Assembly (NCBI GenBank): GCA_037957365.1
Contig: JARHVA010001921.1
Location: 1,791,501 to 1,855,500, forward strand
DNA: 64,000 nucleotides
Reading direction: 5' to 3'
From: Torreya grandis
Lineage: Eukaryota > Streptophyta > Pinopsida > Cupressales > Taxaceae
Shown: positions 22,946-34,595 of the stretch, piece by piece
How positions within the stretch are numbered: the stretch's first letter is position 1
Layout of the letters: each line of letters opens with the position of its first letter
The notes under the pieces: generated by a model
Databases searched by the model: none
The model's input: only the letters and a program-made list of their open reading frames with translations
Told to the model about the DNA's origin: nothing
Made by a program: the position numbers and the translations under genes

Positions 22946-23299
22946 ACCATTATTATCTTCACAAGTTTATTTATACCCTACTCTTCAGGTCCTTCAACTA
23001 TTTCTTCTCTCTCTACTTCTTATTGGTCTTGTGGCTCATCTTCCCTGTCACTCAAGTCCCATTTAAGGAATCCTCTTATTTTGTTTCATTATAAAGTAGT
23101 TATTATATAATCCAAGATGAATCTAAGGTACCTCAACTCTACCAACATAACATCTTGGTTCCCTTGATTCCTTACTACACCTCCTCTATTTCTCCTAGGT
23201 GGCATTTTGAACCTTGTTCAGGTAATCTATCAAAAAAGTACCAGTTGTTATTTTTACCAAATGATATTATCTCTCCCACTTTTTATCAAGTAATTTTTC
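22946..23299 (-). other. Leader of G
   Basis: About 350 bp lie between the PBS and the capsid part, probably including the broken gag start. I see no confident motif. Confidence 0.45.
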
Positions 23300-23317
23300 T
23301 TGGATTTGACACCAAAA
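23300..23317 (-). other. Primer binding site region of G
   Basis: Directly inside the 5' LTR the minus strand reads TTTTGGTGTCAAATCC. TGGTGTCA resembles the TGG-initial PBS of plant Ty3 elements with transitions. This also supports the minus orientation. Confidence 0.55.
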
Positions 23318-24992
23318 TGATATAGAGTTTCCTTTCCTTTATTCTTATTCTTGGTCTCTAGACTAAGCTCACTAGGTTTTTCACCTTGTCCAGTAGCCTT
23401 ATTTTGCTTTTTTTGTTAATTTTATAAAAATAGTACAATTATTTTAAAGAAAAAAATTATATTTATGAGTATCCTCTATTAAAATCTACATATGGTAAAA
23501 ATTTCAATACTTAATCAGACCTTTTTACCCACCTTTAAAGCATTAGTCTTTCTAAACTAGGCCTCCTCAAGCCTAAAAATAAGACCATCATCAAAAGACC
23601 AAACTGGAGTGTCCATATAGACTTGAAAACTTTAAAATTAGTTAGGTAACCTCATAATTACCTAGAATACAAATTTTTTTATAATTTGTATTGTTATAAT
23701 GCAAGATATTTCTAAAACCCTAGTTTAGGGTTTCTTGGTCATTATCTCAGCTAAGTGCACACAAATTTCAAATATGAACGTTATATTATGTTTCAAAGTA
23801 AAAAAATTTGTTTGATATATTTTTATTAACCCTATTAATGTCTTCCAATAATTTTATATTATTTGGCAATCCACTATCTCAGCTTTTCCTATCAAAAGGT
23901 GAGTAACTGTGTCAAGAAATGACAATATAAAGGTTTATACTCTATGGAAACAAGTTAGTAATTAATATCCAATTAAAATAATCCAATACATTAAATTTTA
24001 TTGTAAAATACACCAAATAATATTATATAATATGTAATAAATGGTATATACCCTCCACACCTATTATAGAATGATCAGACCATATACTAATAGAATAATA
24101 TAGGAAAATAGGGTTTTGTTGCTAGTTTCTTAACATCAAATAGTTATCATGTACTTAATTAGAGAATAAACTCAATAAAAAATATAAAAAAATTGTATAT
24201 GCATTGATAAAATATTTTAAATCTAATCAAGGATCATTCATTTAGAAAAGCAAACACATAATCCTTTACATGATGAACATCCCAAGAAACAAGGGTTAGT
24301 TTGAATACACACCAGAACACTAGATGAATAACTATTGTTACTTTATTTTATGAGTTGAAAACACATTAAAAATTAATTAAATATCATTAAAAACAACAAT
24401 CTAATCTTAATTAATCAGAAACATGAAAAATTATAGTCTGCTTCCCATACAAGAATGCTCAAAACAGGGTCTAAATCTTCTTTTCAATAACATGGGCCTT
24501 TTCCTTATTATTTATTTGAGTATTCATTCCAACACCACATTTTATAACTATATAAAATTATAAAATATTATATTTTTTATGAAGACAACCATTTGTAACT
24601 ACTTTTGAGAGTTTTATCAATGGTTATATGACAAGTTTGTTAAGGTGACCAAACACCAACATTGAGTTCTAAGGAGTATACCAATTTTGGCCCTTGTTCA
24701 TGACTCAAAGGTTCTAACAAGAAATTTAAAACATTTTTAAATTATTTTTGAAACCTTACCATACACCTTCAAGTCCTAAACACATAAGAAAATTCAAATT
24801 TTTGAACATATTAGTTTTGGTGAGAAAACCAAAATTTGAAAATTTAAACTAGATGCACTCCTAGACTACCAAATTGAAACATAAGTATGATTTGGGAATT
24901 ATAATTCCATTAAAGGAATTATTAAACCTAAATGAATGTAACAAACCAAAAATTTAAAAAAATTATTCCCTAAGAGTGATGCTTTTGCATCA
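23318..24992 (-). repeat. 5' LTR of G (1,675 bp)
   Basis: It begins TGATATAGAGTTTCC and ends TTTTGCATCA in plus orientation, next to TSD GTACC at 24993-24997. It lacks the roughly 470-bp segment present in the other LTR. Confidence 0.9.
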
Positions 24993-25497
24993 GTACCACC
25001 GCAACAAAAAATTCAAACTTGTTAGGTATTATGATGCAGCTTTTGGTGGATGTGTGGATGATAGATCATCCAAAATAGGATTCAATATAAATATGGATTT
25101 AGGTACCATTTCTTGTAATTTTAATAATATGGATATAGTGGTAAATTTATCAACATAATCAAAATATATTGGAGCATGGGATGTTTCCAGATAAATTGTT
25201 TACTTACGATGCATTCTTGAAGATCTTCACATTTCTCAGATTGTTCCTACATAGTTATACATTGATAATAAAAGTGAAATTAATATGCTTAATAATCTAG
25301 TATTTCATGACAAAATAAAACATATGGATGTCAAATATCATTATATATGAATATTGATGGTGAAGAAAGCACTTTATCCAATATATTGCCCAATTGTTGA
25401 TCAAACAACTGACATTTTCACAAAACCCCTTGAGAGAATCAAATTTGAAAAAATTAGAAAAATGCATGGCATATGCCCAAAGAATTGACTTTGGATC
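24993..25497 (+). pseudogene. Element E: copia RNase H, after insertion G
   Basis: It continues the copia pol gene of 14518-16472. FKLVRYYDAAFGGCVDDRSS, then GTISCNFNNMDIVVNLST and WLRCILEDL-like wording are the C-terminal copia RNase H. The ending IVDQTTDIFTKPLERIKFEK is the classic copia finish. Stop codons occur inside. Its place directly after TSD GTACC shows that G split this gene. Confidence 0.88.
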
Positions 25498-25508
25498 ATA
25501 AGGGGGTT
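25498..25508 (+). other. Polypurine tract of copia E
   Basis: ATAAGGGGGTT sits just after the end of pol and directly before TGTTAGGACTTG, the start of the 3' LTR. Confidence 0.7.
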
Positions 25509-26608
25509 TGTTAGGACTTGTTTCAAAGTCTTAAATTACTTTAGGATTTTGGTAAGTTAATTAAATAAATGAAAATAGGGCATGCTTCTTTTCATAAAGA
25601 CACCCCCATAAATAAATAAAGTTAGATTTATTAAGTTAGAATTAGTAAGTTATTTTTATATTTGAGTTAATAATAAAACTACCTTACAAGTTGAATTCAT
25701 GTAAATGGTTGGTTATATAAGTTTCTTTTTACTAATTATGAGGTGAAAAATATTTATTCATATCTGTCTTTGTAGTAAGGGTTAATGAAATATTAGAACC
25801 CTTTCTATGTACTTATTTTTTTAAAATTAATAAAATACTTGTGGACCCGCGCTCAGTGGACAAAAGATCTAACCTAAGTGGTTTATGTGTTATCATTGTA
25901 TTGATTGATTCATGAATAAGGTATGTTATTTTAATATGATAAAACCTATTCATGGCCAACCTAAGTGATTTAAATGTGTGTTCGGTTAAGAAAGATATGA
26001 TCAAGTGACTTGTATAAAAGCAAGGCTATTTAGGCCTATTTGGTATGCTTAGAAGATGCTAAGTGTGGGAGATTAGAAGAGGCTAATAAAATGATATAGA
26101 TCATTGGTGAGAATAAGGAGGTCATAAAGACCATTATAGATAAGTATTGAATATCTTAAAATGGTTATGCATAAGAGGACCAATGTTAGAAGACCTAATC
26201 AAGTCATAGAGAGGGTTAATTGAGTGAAGAGGGTTAGGAGCCAGTTTGAGAGGGACATAAGTGAGAAAAGCACTAAAAATTTAAATCATCATCTATTGTA
26301 TATGTAACAAGGGTTTTTTAAAGTGATTAAACAATCAAGTGGTTGATTTAGTGCTGAGTCATCTAGGGGGTTGGTGCCTCCTTGCTAAAGCCTAGGTGAG
26401 TTGGTGATAAGCTAGTTAGGGTTGGTGCTCCATGTGGAGTTGGTTCTTCACTAAAGATTGATGTTTGTCTTATATTACTATAGTCCTTTTACTTCATAAG
26501 TGGGTTTTATACCCCTAAAGGTTTTACCACGTATATGTTATGTTCATGTGTTTCATGCTCTTATGATTTGATGCTTATGCTTGCTAAGATGTACATGCTT
26601 GTTATAAT
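25509..26608 (+). repeat. 3' LTR of copia E, first part
   Basis: It starts TGTTAGGACTTG after the PPT. It contains GGTTTTATACCCCTAAAGG and CCACGTATA near 26505-26540, a phrase common toward the 3' part of plant copia LTRs. H interrupts it at 26609, and its end probably lies after 29312. Confidence 0.7.
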
Positions 26609-26995
26609 TGATAGATCTGGTTTATATTTGTAGAGGATTAATACAAATAATTTAACACATTCAATGGAGAAACTTTTATTAAAAAACATAGAGAGCACTT
26701 GAAATAATTTAATCACAAAAATAATAATAATCTACTCTGATTAATTTCATTCAAACATATTTCGAATATATAGGATAATATTTCCTATAATAAGGGATTC
26801 TAGATCCCTACAAACTCTCAACCCACTAACCAAATAACTATAATAATATATTTTTACAATAATAATATAACCAAACCTATATGAAATAATATAATATCTT
26901 ATCATATTATCCATATGGTTACACATTAACCAAATTGTTATTTACCTCTCTATAAATACCTAAATTTACACAAATGTAAAAATTGATCCCTAACA
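26609..26995 (-). repeat. 3' LTR of H (387 bp)
   Basis: It begins TGTTAGGGATC on the minus strand and ends ATCTATCA. It aligns base for base in length with 28926-29312, with scattered substitutions. Confidence 0.88.
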
Positions 26996-28925
26996 TTTCC
27001 CCCCATAGTTTTTACATGGTGAAAAAAACATTCACACTCTCACCTACAATATGTTCATCCATTGTAGCATGCCCTATTTGTATCATGACCTTGATATAAA
27101 GATAGCCTCACTCCTCCCATGGTTTTATAGGTTTACCACAAACCTTGACATGAATAAGATTATTAAAATTGTATGCCACTACATACTTTTAGGATTGCAT
27201 ACTACTGACATAATCTTGTTGTACATGACCAATACTATGAGTAGTAACACATCTTGCATTTTATTTATGTGACCACAATGGACATGTTATTGGGGGTCAT
27301 TTCCATAAAGAAATAAGGTAGTCACAGGATCTCTATAGTAACTACTCTCTTAACTATTGCCAAAACACTATTCACCTCTTATAGTTTTTTTGATCTCTAC
27401 CACAAACCCTCTCAAGATTGATGAACTAACTTACATTGGTTCTTTTTGTCCTTTCACAATATTTTTACATTAGGGAATTATGTTTGAAATTAAACAAAAA
27501 TTACAAATCTTAAACAGGTAGATTATTATATTCTTATTTTGAAAACACACATCAGAAACTTTAAAAACACACCACACAAAATGTTACCAAAACATTGGTG
27601 TGGCCCCATCATTGGTGACTGACGAGAGGTCACTAAAATACCTCTAACTTCCTATGCCTCTATCTTCCATTTCAAGAATTTTCTCACTCAACTAATGAAG
27701 TCTTAAAGCTCAATTGCATGTCACTTTGAATGGAATACCCCCCTCCCACAAGACTGACACATTCAACATTTAACTTAGGACATCACATACAAGTGATAGT
27801 GTGTCATTTACATTTATTTTTTATTTTTGACATTTTAAATTTTAATATGGATGACTCAACTATTGACTTGAATCCTTTCAATTCATGACTCATTCTTGAT
27901 TTTGATAATAATGACATTTATTAACATTTTTAAAGACATTGAAAAAATGTTAATAAAGAGTTTAAATCTATTAAAATATTGATAAGAATTTAATGAAATG
28001 ATAACTAAAAAATATTAATTAAACCTATAACTAGTACACCAAAATTAAATGACTTAAAAGAATCTTATTATTCTTTTAAATAAAATAATGTCATGACAAC
28101 TAATACTAAAGAGGCTTATTGTAGATTAACAAAACTTGGACCTAAAACTAGATGAAGTATAGATAACTTGACTATAAAAGGAGACTCAATTAAATCAAAA
28201 TACTACTTAATTGATACATCTATTAATAGACCTGTAGTAACCATCACACCTATCTAAGTTCAACCTAATGCTAACACATCAGCTAAATGGAGGGTGAACC
28301 TAAATGCGAACAAGATATTCAATTATCCATGTTTCATTGAGTGTCTATCATTGTAAAGTGTTGAGATTTGAGTTGTAAACTGAGGTGAGTTTGTGGAGTA
28401 ATGTTCACTAGAAGTCATTGTGTTATTTGAATTTCCTTACATGAAAATTAGTAAGGATAACTCATAAATAGATTGCCTCAAAGATCCAATGCAGGATGAA
28501 TGAATGTAAAATGGATCATGTATTTTTGACATTCTCTATCAATCTATAAGGCTTAGTTTCACATTCCAACTATCTATCTAATGGAGGTAGCTATCAATTT
28601 TTCTAGGTAGAATTGGCATCTTCATATCCTTTATTTTACTTGCATAGGTGGAGGAATTATGTAGTTGGTGGAACACAGTTAAAATTGTAGAGACATCTCC
28701 CTTAGTTCATAAATCATACCAAGTCTGTGTAATGAATAGTGAATGGATCAAGTCTTTTTGTCATATAATTATACACAATCTCATAAAAAGTTGTAACTCA
28801 TCTACAAAATAATATTTTCTTCACAAATAAATATAATTCTCTGAGGCATAGGATTGAATGGTTTCCCCTTACAAAATGATTAAGCTCCCATTACATAAAG
28901 GATCTGGCATTTCTCTGATAGTAGA
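26996..28925 (-). other. Internal region of H
   Basis: It opens at 26996-27008 with the PPT (GGGGGG on the minus strand) and ends with the PBS-like site near 28908-28922. The rest is AT-rich with short frames in both directions. I recognise no Gag or Pol motif. It may be remnant leader or gag, or unrelated filler sequence. Confidence 0.6.
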
Positions 28926-29312
28926 TGATATATCTATTTTATATTTGTAGAGGATTAATATAAATAATTTAACACATGCAATGGAGTAATTGATGTTGTA
29001 GAACACAAAGAGCATAGGAAATAATTTAATCACACAAATAATAATGATCTACTTTGATTAATTTAATTAAAACATATTACAAATATATAGGATAATATTT
29101 CCTATAATATGGGATTCTAGATCCCTACAAACTCTCAACCCACTAGCCAAATAACTCTAATAATCTACTTGTACAAAAATAATATAATTAAACCTATATG
29201 TGATAATATAATATCTTACTATATTATCCATATGATTACACATTAACCAATATGCTATTTACCTTGTGGTAAATACCCAAATTTACATAAATGTAAAAGC
29301 TAATTGCTAATA
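28926..29312 (-). repeat. 5' LTR of H (387 bp)
   Basis: The partner of 26609-26995. On the minus strand it starts TATTAGC (TG changed to TA) and ends ATATATCA beside CTATCAGAG, which resembles the copia PBS TGGTATCAGAG. Confidence 0.88.
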
Positions 29313-29410
29313 AGAATGATTCATGTATGGTTAAGTGGAATTGAATGAATTTTTTTTAAGACTGATTCATCCCCCTCTCAGTCATACATATTACTACTAG
29401 CCCACCAATT
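29313..29410 (+). repeat. 3' LTR of copia E, terminal part (end uncertain)
   Basis: CTGATTCATCCCCCTCTCAG near 29361-29381 is a phrase often seen at the end of plant copia LTRs. Probable end at CCACCA near 29410. The exact boundary cannot be fixed because the 5' LTR lies outside the window. Confidence 0.45.
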
Positions 29411-29770
29411 CGGTTAAAATTTTTCACCCTTGACAAGTTTCACAAAGTCAAATCTTTATTGAAGAGATTTGGTAATGAGCTAGTGGCACTCAAAAAGTAG
29501 TAATCACAACATTACATGACTTATCAAACATTCAACTAGAAATATCAATTAAATAGGCATCCCTACCAACATGAATCATAGACTCAGAATAATCTCATAT
29601 GTAATAAACCACTCTATGCACCAAATATTAACACTAAAATCACTTCTAGAGATCTTGTAGCTTTAAAAAATAACATGGCACAGGACTTTGAATGGTTTTA
29701 TCTAATGAATCAGCCACATGATCGAGTCATGCACATGAATGGAGTGATAAATGAGTTACAATGAAAAATA
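29411..29770 (+). other. AT-rich stretch between E LTR and I gag
   Basis: No motif is recognised. It is probably damaged gag of I; I cannot support a frame here. Confidence 0.3.
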
Positions 29771-30760
29771 TTCCACCTTCTCAAGAGCCTTTAACTATTT
29801 AATATCAACCAAGGGATGAACCACAAGCATGAATGTAAGAGCATGATGGATCTAACCTTTTAAATTATTAGGAGGATGACTTTGATTATGTGAAAATATA
29901 ATGAAACACCAAACATAAGTAACAACCCAGTTAATTTCAACACAATATTCAAAAAGATAGCAATGGTGGAGGAACCATCTTTTCCAGTGCCTTCAACTTC
30001 TATGCTACAAGTTTAACACATAGATGCCCAATTCAAGGTACCTATGCAACCTTTAGCACACATGAAACAAGTTACATAGAAATAAATCTAGCCTCAAAAT
30101 AGTATGTAATCATGATAAGAAATTAAAATTGTAAAGGGGAAATATAAAGGGACTCAAATCCACTTTAACATAGTTGAGCAAATGAAGAAGAATAGATTGA
30201 ACGTTTCCATGTGGGATGCTCTTATTATTCCTTCCCAAATTAATTTGATATAGGACACCCTAAGGAGATTCCAACCTCATGATCCATCATAAATTGTGCC
30301 TACTACAAACATAAGTATATGTTACCCTAAGGAATAAGTTTGTATAAATAGCAAGCCTCTCCTATTATACATCTCCCTAATTATCGATGAACATCTCATA
30401 CATAATTGCATGATAGATTCAAGTGCAAGCATCCTGGTCATGTTGAATAAAATCACATACATATCAGGCATAGCATATTCTCCCATAATAAAATGGGTTT
30501 CCCAATTGGATAGAATGTTAGTCAAAACTATGGAAATTATCTAGGATCTAAGTCTCACTCTACATGCATGGATGATCCTTTCCATTATATGTGACATCAC
30601 AATCATTGACTTACTACCTTAATTTCATATATACATCTACCAAGATTTCACTATGAAGGTGGGTGGATATCTATCTTCTAATTAGTTGCACATGATGCTC
30701 AAAACTAGATATTAGACCAAGGTGACCAACAAGCCAACCCTATTTCAAAGAATCACATAG
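29771..30760 (+). pseudogene. gag C-terminus and protease of element I
   Basis: FNIVEQMKKNRLNVSMWDAL near 30160-30220 is the spacer that precedes protease in this Ty3 group. The protease site reads NCMIDSSASILVM near 30405-30445, with DSGA changed to DSSA by a glycine to serine change; K has NCIIDSGASDNVM at the same place. ITIIDLLPQFHIY (one Q now stop) and GGYLSSNWLH near 30600-30690 match the phrase VVDVP...GGxLxMD that ends this protease region. Many stops and indels are present. It is dead. Confidence 0.65.
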
Positions 30761-30889
30761 AGCCATACACTCTTAGCTTAGTTGATGCAAAATACACTTT
30801 TATCAATCAACAGGAGAACTCAATTCTTTATGAGACTATCACACCTTTTGAAGAAGTCCCAAATGACTTACTTTATGAATGGGCACATG

Positions 30890-31470
30890 AGAATTATGAG
30901 TGTGATCCATACGACAATGTAGGGAAACAAGACTAGGAGCATACTGCATTCTAGAGGAGGATGCCTTGTTTCCTAACATTTTAAAGGCATAATAAAACCT
31001 CAGTGTTGTGATGATCTTCCCTAAAAAAGTAGAAATATTTCCATGCATTTAGATTATATTTTATCTACACAAACATTTTTTTCGAGTACAAGGTGATACT
31101 CTAGGGTCTCCAATTAACACATAATAAAGGGATCATGGTGGTAAAAGCTTTAAAAGATAGAAAACTAGTGGAAAAATAGGTTAGAGCATGGAATATGTCC
31201 AAAAATAATCTATTAAGTTATTAAAAACATAGAGCATGGGACATGATCGAAGGGTTCAATGCTTTCAATATCCATTCTATACCCAAGGGTATAGAATGAT
31301 GATGTTGACATGCTTGTAACCATGAGTGTGAATTATGACCTCCTATGTATTATAAATAATGAGTCAAAATTGCTTGTAAGGCTCATAGTTAGACCAACAA
31401 TCCTAGACAATGCAAGTAATTGGCAAGGGTTTGAGAGCAATGAATAAATCATCAACTTATTACAAGATGA
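30890..31470 (+). pseudogene. Archaeal-type RNase H of element I, upstream of RT
   Basis: LYFIYTNIFFEYKVIL, then GLQLTHNKGIMVVKALKDRK, and DMIEGFNAFNIHSIPKG (about 31050-31290) match the RNase H of K (NNTVEYESLL, HAQGDAELVV, FYAFNISIVPKE). The N-terminal DGS part is not readable. The residue aligned with the catalytic Asp of GDAELVV sits in KDRKLVE and the match is damaged. The domain lies between protease and RT, not after the RT-RNase H as in J. Sequence identity is weak, but position and phrasing agree with K. Confidence 0.6.
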
Positions 31471-31559
31471 AGCTGAGTTATGTGCTAATAATCAAACTTG
31501 AATATAAAATCAATATCACTATAATATCATTAAAATTAAGGGAAAAATATCACTAGGGG

Positions 31560-32530
31560 ATAGTCATGCTCTAAAGCATCTTCAATTTTGATGACCAACT
31601 GAAAGGTGAGAGGAAAAACATGATAGTGAAGGAAGAAATCTTCAAGATAGTGTCCATCTATTATGGTAAGCTCTTGATTGATGATAAAGTATGCTCCCTA
31701 TATGAATTTAAAGAATTAATTGAGCTAAGCATAAGGTATGATGACATATTCATGTGGAGATATAAAGACTTTAAAGGCTTTGACCTAAGCTTAGCCCAAC
31801 ATATGATCATGATTGACCTTAATACTAGGCCAGTCAAGTAGAAGTAGAGGTTAGTTAATCTGAAGCTTGAGCCCTTAATGAGAAAGGAGATCTTAAATCT
31901 CATTAAGGCCAACATAATATTTCCAATAAAACATTCCTCATAGATAGTTAATCCAGTCCCAATGCATAAGAAGAATGGATAAATATGCTTGTGCATAGAT
32001 TTTAGGGACCTGAACAAAGCCTCCATCAAAGACCACTACCCCCTTAAACCAATGGAAAAAATTATAAAAATAATCTTAACCATGGAAAGGTTTCACTATT
32101 GGATGGTTATTTAGGATATAACTAGGTGCTTGTGTGATTATGCGATTAATTCAAAATTGCATTCATAACTAAGAGGGGTGCCTTTGCATACTAAAGGATT
32201 CCCTTTGGTTTGACAAATGTAGGGGCTACCTTATAAAGGGCCATGGATATGGTGTTCAAGGGACTCCTCAACAACATCATCTTAGTTTACCTTTATGACA
32301 TAACTATTTTTTCCAAGCATGTAGTGGATCATTTGGGTCACCTAGAGAAGGTATTTGAATTTTTTTGAGAGTTTGGGATCTCTTTGAAACTAGATAAGTG
32401 CATATTTATAGTACATGAAAGTAAAATTTTGGGACAAATCATATCCAAAGAGGGACTCACAATTGAACCTAACTAAGATGAGGCCATTTTATCACTCCCT
32501 CTCCTAGGTCATAAGAAGGGTCTCCAAAGC
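31560..32530 (+). pseudogene. Reverse transcriptase of element I
   Basis: The pre-RT part (31620-31841) shows YDDIFMWRYKDFKGFD and DLNTRPVK, like FAWxYEDMPGxD in relatives. RT then shows GYICLCIDFRDLNKASIKDH (stop within, near 31980), KGFPLV for the usual PFGL region, and NIILVYLYDITIFSKH near 32275-32320. There the catalytic YLDD reads YLYD. KVKFWDKSY-type thumb and LQSLLGKIYFFRKF follow. It has many stops. Confidence 0.75.
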
Positions 32531-33140
32531 TTATTGGGAAAAATATATTTTTTTAGAAAGTTTGTGATGAGTTTTCAAACTCTAGTCAAACCCCTCACGA
32601 TAATGCTCAAGAATAATGATATATTTAGATGGAGCAAAGAAGGCCAAAGTAGTTTTGAGGCCATCAAATATGCCATCATAGAATTTTGTACATTGTTAAA
32701 CCCATATTACGATAAGTATTTCATCTTTTATGCATTTGGTAGATTTGAAGCATATCATTTATTCTTTTATAGCATAACAATGATCAACTAGATCAACTTA
32801 TCACTTTATTTATCCAGATGTTCAAGGATTATGAGTTATATTACAACTTTATATATAAGAATACCCTTGTGGTAATAAGAGTGCTCAATAAATTCAAGTA
32901 CATGCTATGCAATAACAAGATCTGGCTCATGGTCTTGTACTTGAGCATAAAGGAGTTCTTAATTAGCAAGGAGATTGACAATAAGAGATCTAGTTGGGTC
33001 ACAAAGGTGATGAAATACAACATAGACATCCAAATAACCAAATTGGTGTGAAGTAAATGACTTTTTGAGTATCTAACAGAGGATGTGAAGAATGAATATT
33101 GAGAAATTATTACACTATACAAGAACCAACCAAAATACCA
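32531..33140 (+). pseudogene. Ty3 RNase H of element I
   Basis: KPLTIMLKNNDIFRWSKEGQ and SSFEAIKYAI, then PYYDKYFIFYAFG (32570-32740) are the connection and first strand of RNase H, with the catalytic D of the usual YTDAS replaced (FYAFG). The second part (32818-33051) ends SWVTKVMKYNIDIQ, like GxWxxxLQEYDLEI of relatives. The sequence breaks at 33223 where J begins. Confidence 0.7.
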
Positions 33141-33218
33141 AGGCACCCAAAAATGTTGGACTGAGGACAAAAAGATCTTCCTTTAGACCAGTATGTATTT
33201 ATAGGGCTTAAATAAAAC

Positions 33219-33223
33219 CAAAT
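33219..33223. other. Left TSD of J (CAAAT)
   Basis: CAAAT here pairs with CAAAC at 50140-50144; the one difference is a C/T transition. Confidence 0.65.
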
Positions 33224-33581
33224 AGTAAACACCAAAAATCCACACATGATGGTTTTGAATGTCACAATTCCCCTAAACCACCTTAGGACCCCCTTGGGCC
33301 CAACCATTAGCCTTTTGACTGATAATCAGGCCTAACCCAAGTTAGTTGACCTTCTATCTAAAACCCACCTTTTAACCAACCTTACCTTTGACCCCTGACC
33401 ACCGATGGTCAAGGTGACCACCGATAGTTACATTCCACCGTCTAAACCAACTTAACTCACCCTTAACTCTACCTTGGTTTTTTATAATTAGCTCCTCTAA
33501 ATCCATGTATGAGCCATTAAATGCACGAGTTATAATTATAAATCTTAGTTTAACCTTCACTTAGACCCCTCCTTCCTTGCC

Positions 33582-33588
33582 TATAAAG
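33582..33588 (+). promoter_or_regulatory. TATA box in J 5' LTR
   Basis: CCTATAAAGAGAGGAGTAGG matches CCTATAAAAGGAGGGGAG in B and ACTATAAGAAGAGAGGAG at 49164 in the other LTR. About 360 bp from the LTR start, fitting a U3 promoter. Confidence 0.65.
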
Positions 33589-33954
33589 AGAGGAGTAGGA
33601 GGTGAAGATAAATCCACAACTATCAATTTTTTTTGCATCCATAGCTTCTTTTGTAGGTGTTCATTTAGATATCCAAAAATATAACCATCATGATAAAGAG
33701 CCAACTTGATACCACCCATCAGTCTATAACCAAGTACCATTACTGTACCAAAATCATACTAGACTCTACCAATGATCCAACCATTCATCCAACCAACCTC
33801 TAATAAGCTAAGTATATTTTTTTCATTATTCAATTACTTTGTTTGTATTTTGAAACTAGCCTAAAATAAACCCATCTCCAAAAATTTCCTTCTAGAATCT
33901 CATCAATTAGCCATTTATTACCCAAATCCTACACATAGTAATCACTGATGATCA

Positions 33955-34052
33955 ACTTGACCACTAACAGTCTATCTAACCATTGATGGTTATCTCAACC
34001 ACTGATGGTCACCTCAAATATCAATGGTCACACCAATCATCAATAGTCACTA
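33955..34052. repeat. Decayed palindrome cluster in J 5' LTR
   Basis: GATGATCAA, CCATTGATGGTTA, CCACTGATGGTCA, TATCAATGGTCA and CATCAATAGTCA follow each other at about 19-20 bp. They correspond to the 3' LTR cluster at 49511-49620. Confidence 0.75.
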
Positions 34053-34570
34053 TGGAAATAAATAACAATACGCTATTTTCACCTACTTTCCCTCAACCAA
34101 ATCACACTTTCTTTTCATCTTCCTGTTCATGGACTGCTAACCTATTTCTTAAAGCATACTTGACCTATTTAACATCAATGTTGACCTACTTAATGATATA
34201 TTAGTCATTTTAGTCTATTTTATTTATCAAGCATTTCTTGTATTTGATTTCATTAGCTTTTGATTATTGATGCAAGTATTATATATTATATTTTATAAAC
34301 TTAATTGTTTAAAATATGTGGATTGACATCCCCTGAGAAAATTCTTGCTTTTGGAATCTAGCTAGCACTAGGCAATCCACCCAACTATCTATCTAACCAA
34401 TCATTTGCTCTAGTGATATCTTATTTTTAGGTCATCCTCCCAAACCAAAGAGGAGTTCTTCATAATCATCTAATTCAATATGCACACAATCAAATAGGTT
34501 TTTCAACCATACCCACATCTAATTTCTTCTTCTCCCTTTCTCAAAATATAAGTTAAAATTTAATGAAACA

Positions 34571-34595
34571 TTCTAGAACCCCTAATGGGACCCTT
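34571..34595 (+). other. Primer binding site of J (degraded)
   Basis: TTCTAGAACCCCTAATGGGACC follows the LTR end and lines up with TTCTGGCACACCCGGTGGGACC of A. Confidence 0.65.

Larger units (their letters stand above)
16473..24992 (-). mobile_element. Element G: complete chromovirus-like Ty3/Gypsy element
   Basis: An 8.5-kb element has LTRs 16473-18614 and 23318-24992 and the perfect TSD GTACC. Coding is on the minus strand, so the right LTR is the 5' one. PBS, gag, protease (DSGS), RT (YLDD), RNase H, integrase (zinc domain, core, GPY/F module) follow in Ty3 order. The integrase ending, ISPIFNVSDLYPF, is typical of plant chromoviruses. No chromodomain is recognisable after it. All frames carry several stops. 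Confidence 0.9.
26609..29312 (-). mobile_element. Element H: short copia-like LTR element lacking pol
   Basis: Two 387-bp direct repeats flank 1.93 kb. On the minus strand the 5' LTR is 29312-28926, with a PBS-like CTATCAGAG just inside, and a PPT (TATGGGGGGAAA) lies directly before the 3' LTR start TGTTAGGGATC at 26995. Flanks ATAAT (26604-26608) and AGAAT (29313-29317) are a 4/5 TSD. No integrase, RT or protease is recognisable, so it would depend on a partner element. Confidence 0.8.
29411..33223 (+). mobile_element. Element I: ancient Ty3 element, gag end to RNase H
   Basis: Strongly decayed coding sequence in the order gag end, protease, archaeal-type RNase H, RT, RNase H. It is cut at 33223 by J (TSD CAAAT/CAAAC) and continues with integrase at 50140. 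Its left end touches the copia E LTR, which suggests that E was inserted in its gag. It is related to K by domain order and protease wording. Confidence 0.75.
33224..34570 (+). repeat. 5' LTR of J (1,347 bp)
   Basis: It begins AGTAAACACC (TGTAGACACC in the partner) and ends TAATGAAACA beside the PBS. It contains palindrome-derived clusters at 33400-33430 and 33955-34052. Confidence 0.88.
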
